Below, in pieces: positions 62,472-64,000 of a stretch of 64,000 nucleotides of DNA. Positions within the stretch are counted from its first letter, which is position 1, and each line of letters begins with the position of its first letter. Origin of the DNA: Sphingobium sp. OAS761 (GTDB lineage Bacteria; Pseudomonadota; Alphaproteobacteria; Sphingomonadales; Sphingomonadaceae); the NCBI RefSeq assembly GCF_024168485.1, contig NZ_JALJVY010000002.1:124001-188000 (forward strand), given 5' to 3'. Both the position numbers and the translations under genes were made by a program. Below the pieces are notes generated by a model. The model ran no database searches. It saw only the letters and a list, made by a program, of their open reading frames with translations, and was not told the origin of the DNA.

Positions 62472-63914
62472 TCAGGCGGCCGTGCCGCCCACGGTGAGCC
62501 CTTCGAGCAGCAGCGTCGGCTGACCGACGCCCGCCGGAACGCTCTGCCCGCCCTTTCCGCACATGCCGATACCTTCGTCCAGGGCCCAGTCGTCGCCGAC
62601 GCCCGCCACCTTCGTCAGCGCGGTCGGGCCGTCGCCGATCAGCGTCGCGCCCTTGATCGGGTCGCCCAGCCGGCCATTTTCGACCTTGTAGGCTTCGGTG
62701 CAGGAAAAGACGAACTTGCCCGACACGATGTCGACCTGGCCGCCGCCGAAACTTTTGGCGAAGATCCCGCTCTTCATGCGCGACAGCAATTCCTCGGGAT
62801 CGTCCTGCCCGCCCTTGATGAAGGTGTTGGTCATGCGCGGCATCGGCGCATGGGCATAGCTTTCGCGACGGCCATTGCCGGTCGGCTCCACGCCCATCAA
62901 CCGGGCATTCAGCCGGTCCTGCATGTAGCCGCGCAGGATACCGTCCTCTATCAGCACATTCTCGCGGGTCGGCGTGCCTTCGTCGTCGATGGACAGCGAA
63001 CCCCGGCGATCGGCGATGCTGCCGTCGTCGACGACGGTGACGCCGGGCGCGGCGACACGTTGCCCGATCTTGCCGGAAAAGGCGCTGGTGCCCTTGCGGT
63101 TGAAATCGCCCTCCAGCCCGTGGCCGATCGCCTCATGCACCAGCACGCCGGGCCAGCCGGGACCGAGCAGCACCGTCATCTCACCGGCGGGCGCAGCGAC
63201 CGAACGCAGGTTGACCTGCGCCTGGGCCAGCGCCTCGTCGATCGCGCGGTTCCACATCGCGGGGGCCATCACCTGATCGTAGAGATAACGCCCGCCAACG
63301 CCGAACACGCCCGTTTCGCGCCGGCCATTTTCCTCCAGGATGATCGAGACATTGAGCCGTACCAGCGGACGAATGTCGGTCGCGGTAAACCCGTCCGCGC
63401 GGACGATCTCGACCACCGACCAGCTTCCCGCCAGGCTGACGGACACCTGCGCCACCCGGGGGTCGCGGGCGCGGGCGGCCGCATCGACCGCGGCGCACAG
63501 CGTCACCTTTTCGGCAAAGGGCACGATTTCCAGCGGATTGGCATCGGTATAGAGGTGGCGATTGGTGCCGAGCGGCGGCGGCGCGGGCCGGCCCTTCGCC
63601 GGATCGAGCAGGGCCAGCGTCTGCGCCGCCTTGCGGATCGCGCCCTCGCTGATGTCGTTGGCGTGCGCGAAGCCGGTCATCTCGCCCGACACGCCGCGCA
63701 GGCCGAAGCCCGCGTCGGTCGAATAGTCGGCGGTCTTGAGCCGCCCGTCATCGAAGCCGAAGCTCTCGCTCGCCCGATATTGCAGGTACAGCTCGCCATC
63801 GTCGCAGGCCTTGAGCGCTTCGGCGGTCAGGCGGCGCGCGCCGTCGGGATCTAGCAGGCCCGGACGGTAAAGCAGGCCGCGGGCATCGGTGAACTGGGCG
63901 GAAAGATCGGTCAT
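62472..63914 (-). CDS. tldD: Metalloprotease TldD
   Basis: 480 residues from ATG 63914. The zinc motif V-H-E-A-I-G-H-G-L-E-G-D (H-E-x-x-x-H) is intact. P-R-M-T-N-T-F and the C-terminal G-P-T-A-L-T and M-C-G-K-G-G-Q match TldD. With TldE (PmbA), not in the window, it degrades unfolded or microcin/antitoxin-type peptides. DUF924 follows on the same strand. Confidence 0.96.
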   Translation of the reverse strand: MTDLSAQFTDARGLLYRPGLLDPDGARRLTAEALKACDDGELYLQYRASESFGFDDGRLKTADYSTDAGFGLRGVSGEMTGFAHANDISEGAIRKAAQTLALLDPAKGRPAPPPLGTNRHLYTDANPLEIVPFAEKVTLCAAVDAAARARDPRVAQVSVSLAGSWSVVEIVRADGFTATDIRPLVRLNVSIILEENGRRETGVFGVGGRYLYDQVMAPAMWNRAIDEALAQAQVNLRSVAAPAGEMTVLLGPGWPGVLVHEAIGHGLEGDFNRKGTSAFSGKIGQRVAAPGVTVVDDGSIADRRGSLSIDDEGTPTRENVLIEDGILRGYMQDRLNARLMGVEPTGNGRRESYAHAPMPRMTNTFIKGGQDDPEELLSRMKSGIFAKSFGGGQVDIVSGKFVFSCTEAYKVENGRLGDPIKGATLIGDGPTALTKVAGVGDDWALDEGIGMCGKGGQSVPAGVGQPTLLLEGLTVGGTAA

Positions 63915-63960
63915 GCCGTCCGATATAGGGAGGGCGCGGCCCAACCCAAACGAAAAAGCG

Positions 63961-64000
63961 TCAGAGGCTGGCGCCCGATGCGATGTCCGGCTTGCCCGCG
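63961..64000 (-). CDS. C-terminal end of an unidentified CDS (partial)
   Basis: A minus-strand frame entering from the right edge ends at TGA 63963-63961. Its last residues are A-G-K-P-D-I-A-S-G-A-S-L. Only 12 codons are present and the frame could also be spurious. No family can be named. Confidence 0.3.
   Translation of the reverse strand, partial: AGKPDIASGASL

Noticed and set aside
1-64000. CRISPR array or rRNA operon
   Set aside because: No regularly spaced direct repeats and no rRNA-like sequence were noticed on reading.

Overview
The window is GC-rich, densely packed bacterial chromosome, most likely from an alphaproteobacterium of the Sphingomonadaceae (Sphingobium/Sphingomonas type). 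Supporting this are the carotenoid genes crtY-crtI-crtB, a TonB-dependent receptor with an Arg/Gly-rich insert, an lptD-surA-pdxA-rsmA cluster, an amt-glnK pair and an NrsF/SigF-type ECF sigma module. No integrase, phage or IS gene was seen, and no CRISPR array. The assignment is an inference from gene content.

Layout. 1-3.5 kb: tail of a probable 2OG-Fe(II) oxygenase, a TonB-dependent receptor broken by an 8-bp tandem duplication, and a stand-alone receiver protein. 3.6-16.1 kb: housekeeping and envelope genes (GGDEF-EAL-PilZ enzyme, dnaN, IalB-like protein, rlmN, outer-membrane barrel, cytochrome b plus molybdopterin lipoprotein, cfa, trxC, GST, ndk). 16.5-24.1 kb: holC-pepA on the minus strand, diverging from lptD-surA-pdxA-rsmA. 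24.1-30.7 kb: GH3 glycosidase, tRNA-Tyr, rlmB, ferredoxin, DNA glycosylase and nitroreductase.

30.8-48.8 kb is the striking part: about 18 kb of contiguous accessory genes that look like one protease/lipase-armed, NTPase-controlled conflict or programmed-death island. A minus-strand operon carries a trypsin fused to an iSTAND-like region, a MoxR AAA+ ATPase, a membrane protein with a degenerate vWA-like core and a C-terminal EF-hand, and a secreted alkaline-phosphatase-superfamily enzyme. Diverging from it is subtilase, caspase-like protease, unknown beta-rich protein and metallo-beta-lactamase-fold protein. Next come a minus-strand lipoprotein plus three-helix membrane protein, then V8-type protease, carboxypeptidase-regulatory-like protein, patatin lipoprotein and cytosolic patatin. 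Four peptidases of three different folds plus two patatins next to a MoxR ATPase suggest a regulated proteolytic and lipolytic cascade. The individual families are known; this combination is the best candidate here for an undescribed system.

48.7-52.9 kb is a bufferin (copper-buffering RiPP) locus. One precursor with bufB-bufC, and a second precursor of a different subfamily with a DoxX-type bufD, flank a SigF/NrsF sigma/anti-sigma pair. Three copies of the same bipartite element (GTAACC, 16 bp, CGAA) sit before the two precursors and the sigma gene, so the whole locus appears to be one autoregulated regulon. 52.9-55.3 kb: an alpha/beta hydrolase and a dmeR-dmeF metal-efflux operon with a visible C6-tract operator. 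55.4-59.6 kb: carotenoid genes with a LOG-family gene between crtI and crtB. 60-64 kb: glnK-amt, a DUF924 protein, tldD, and the tail of one more gene.
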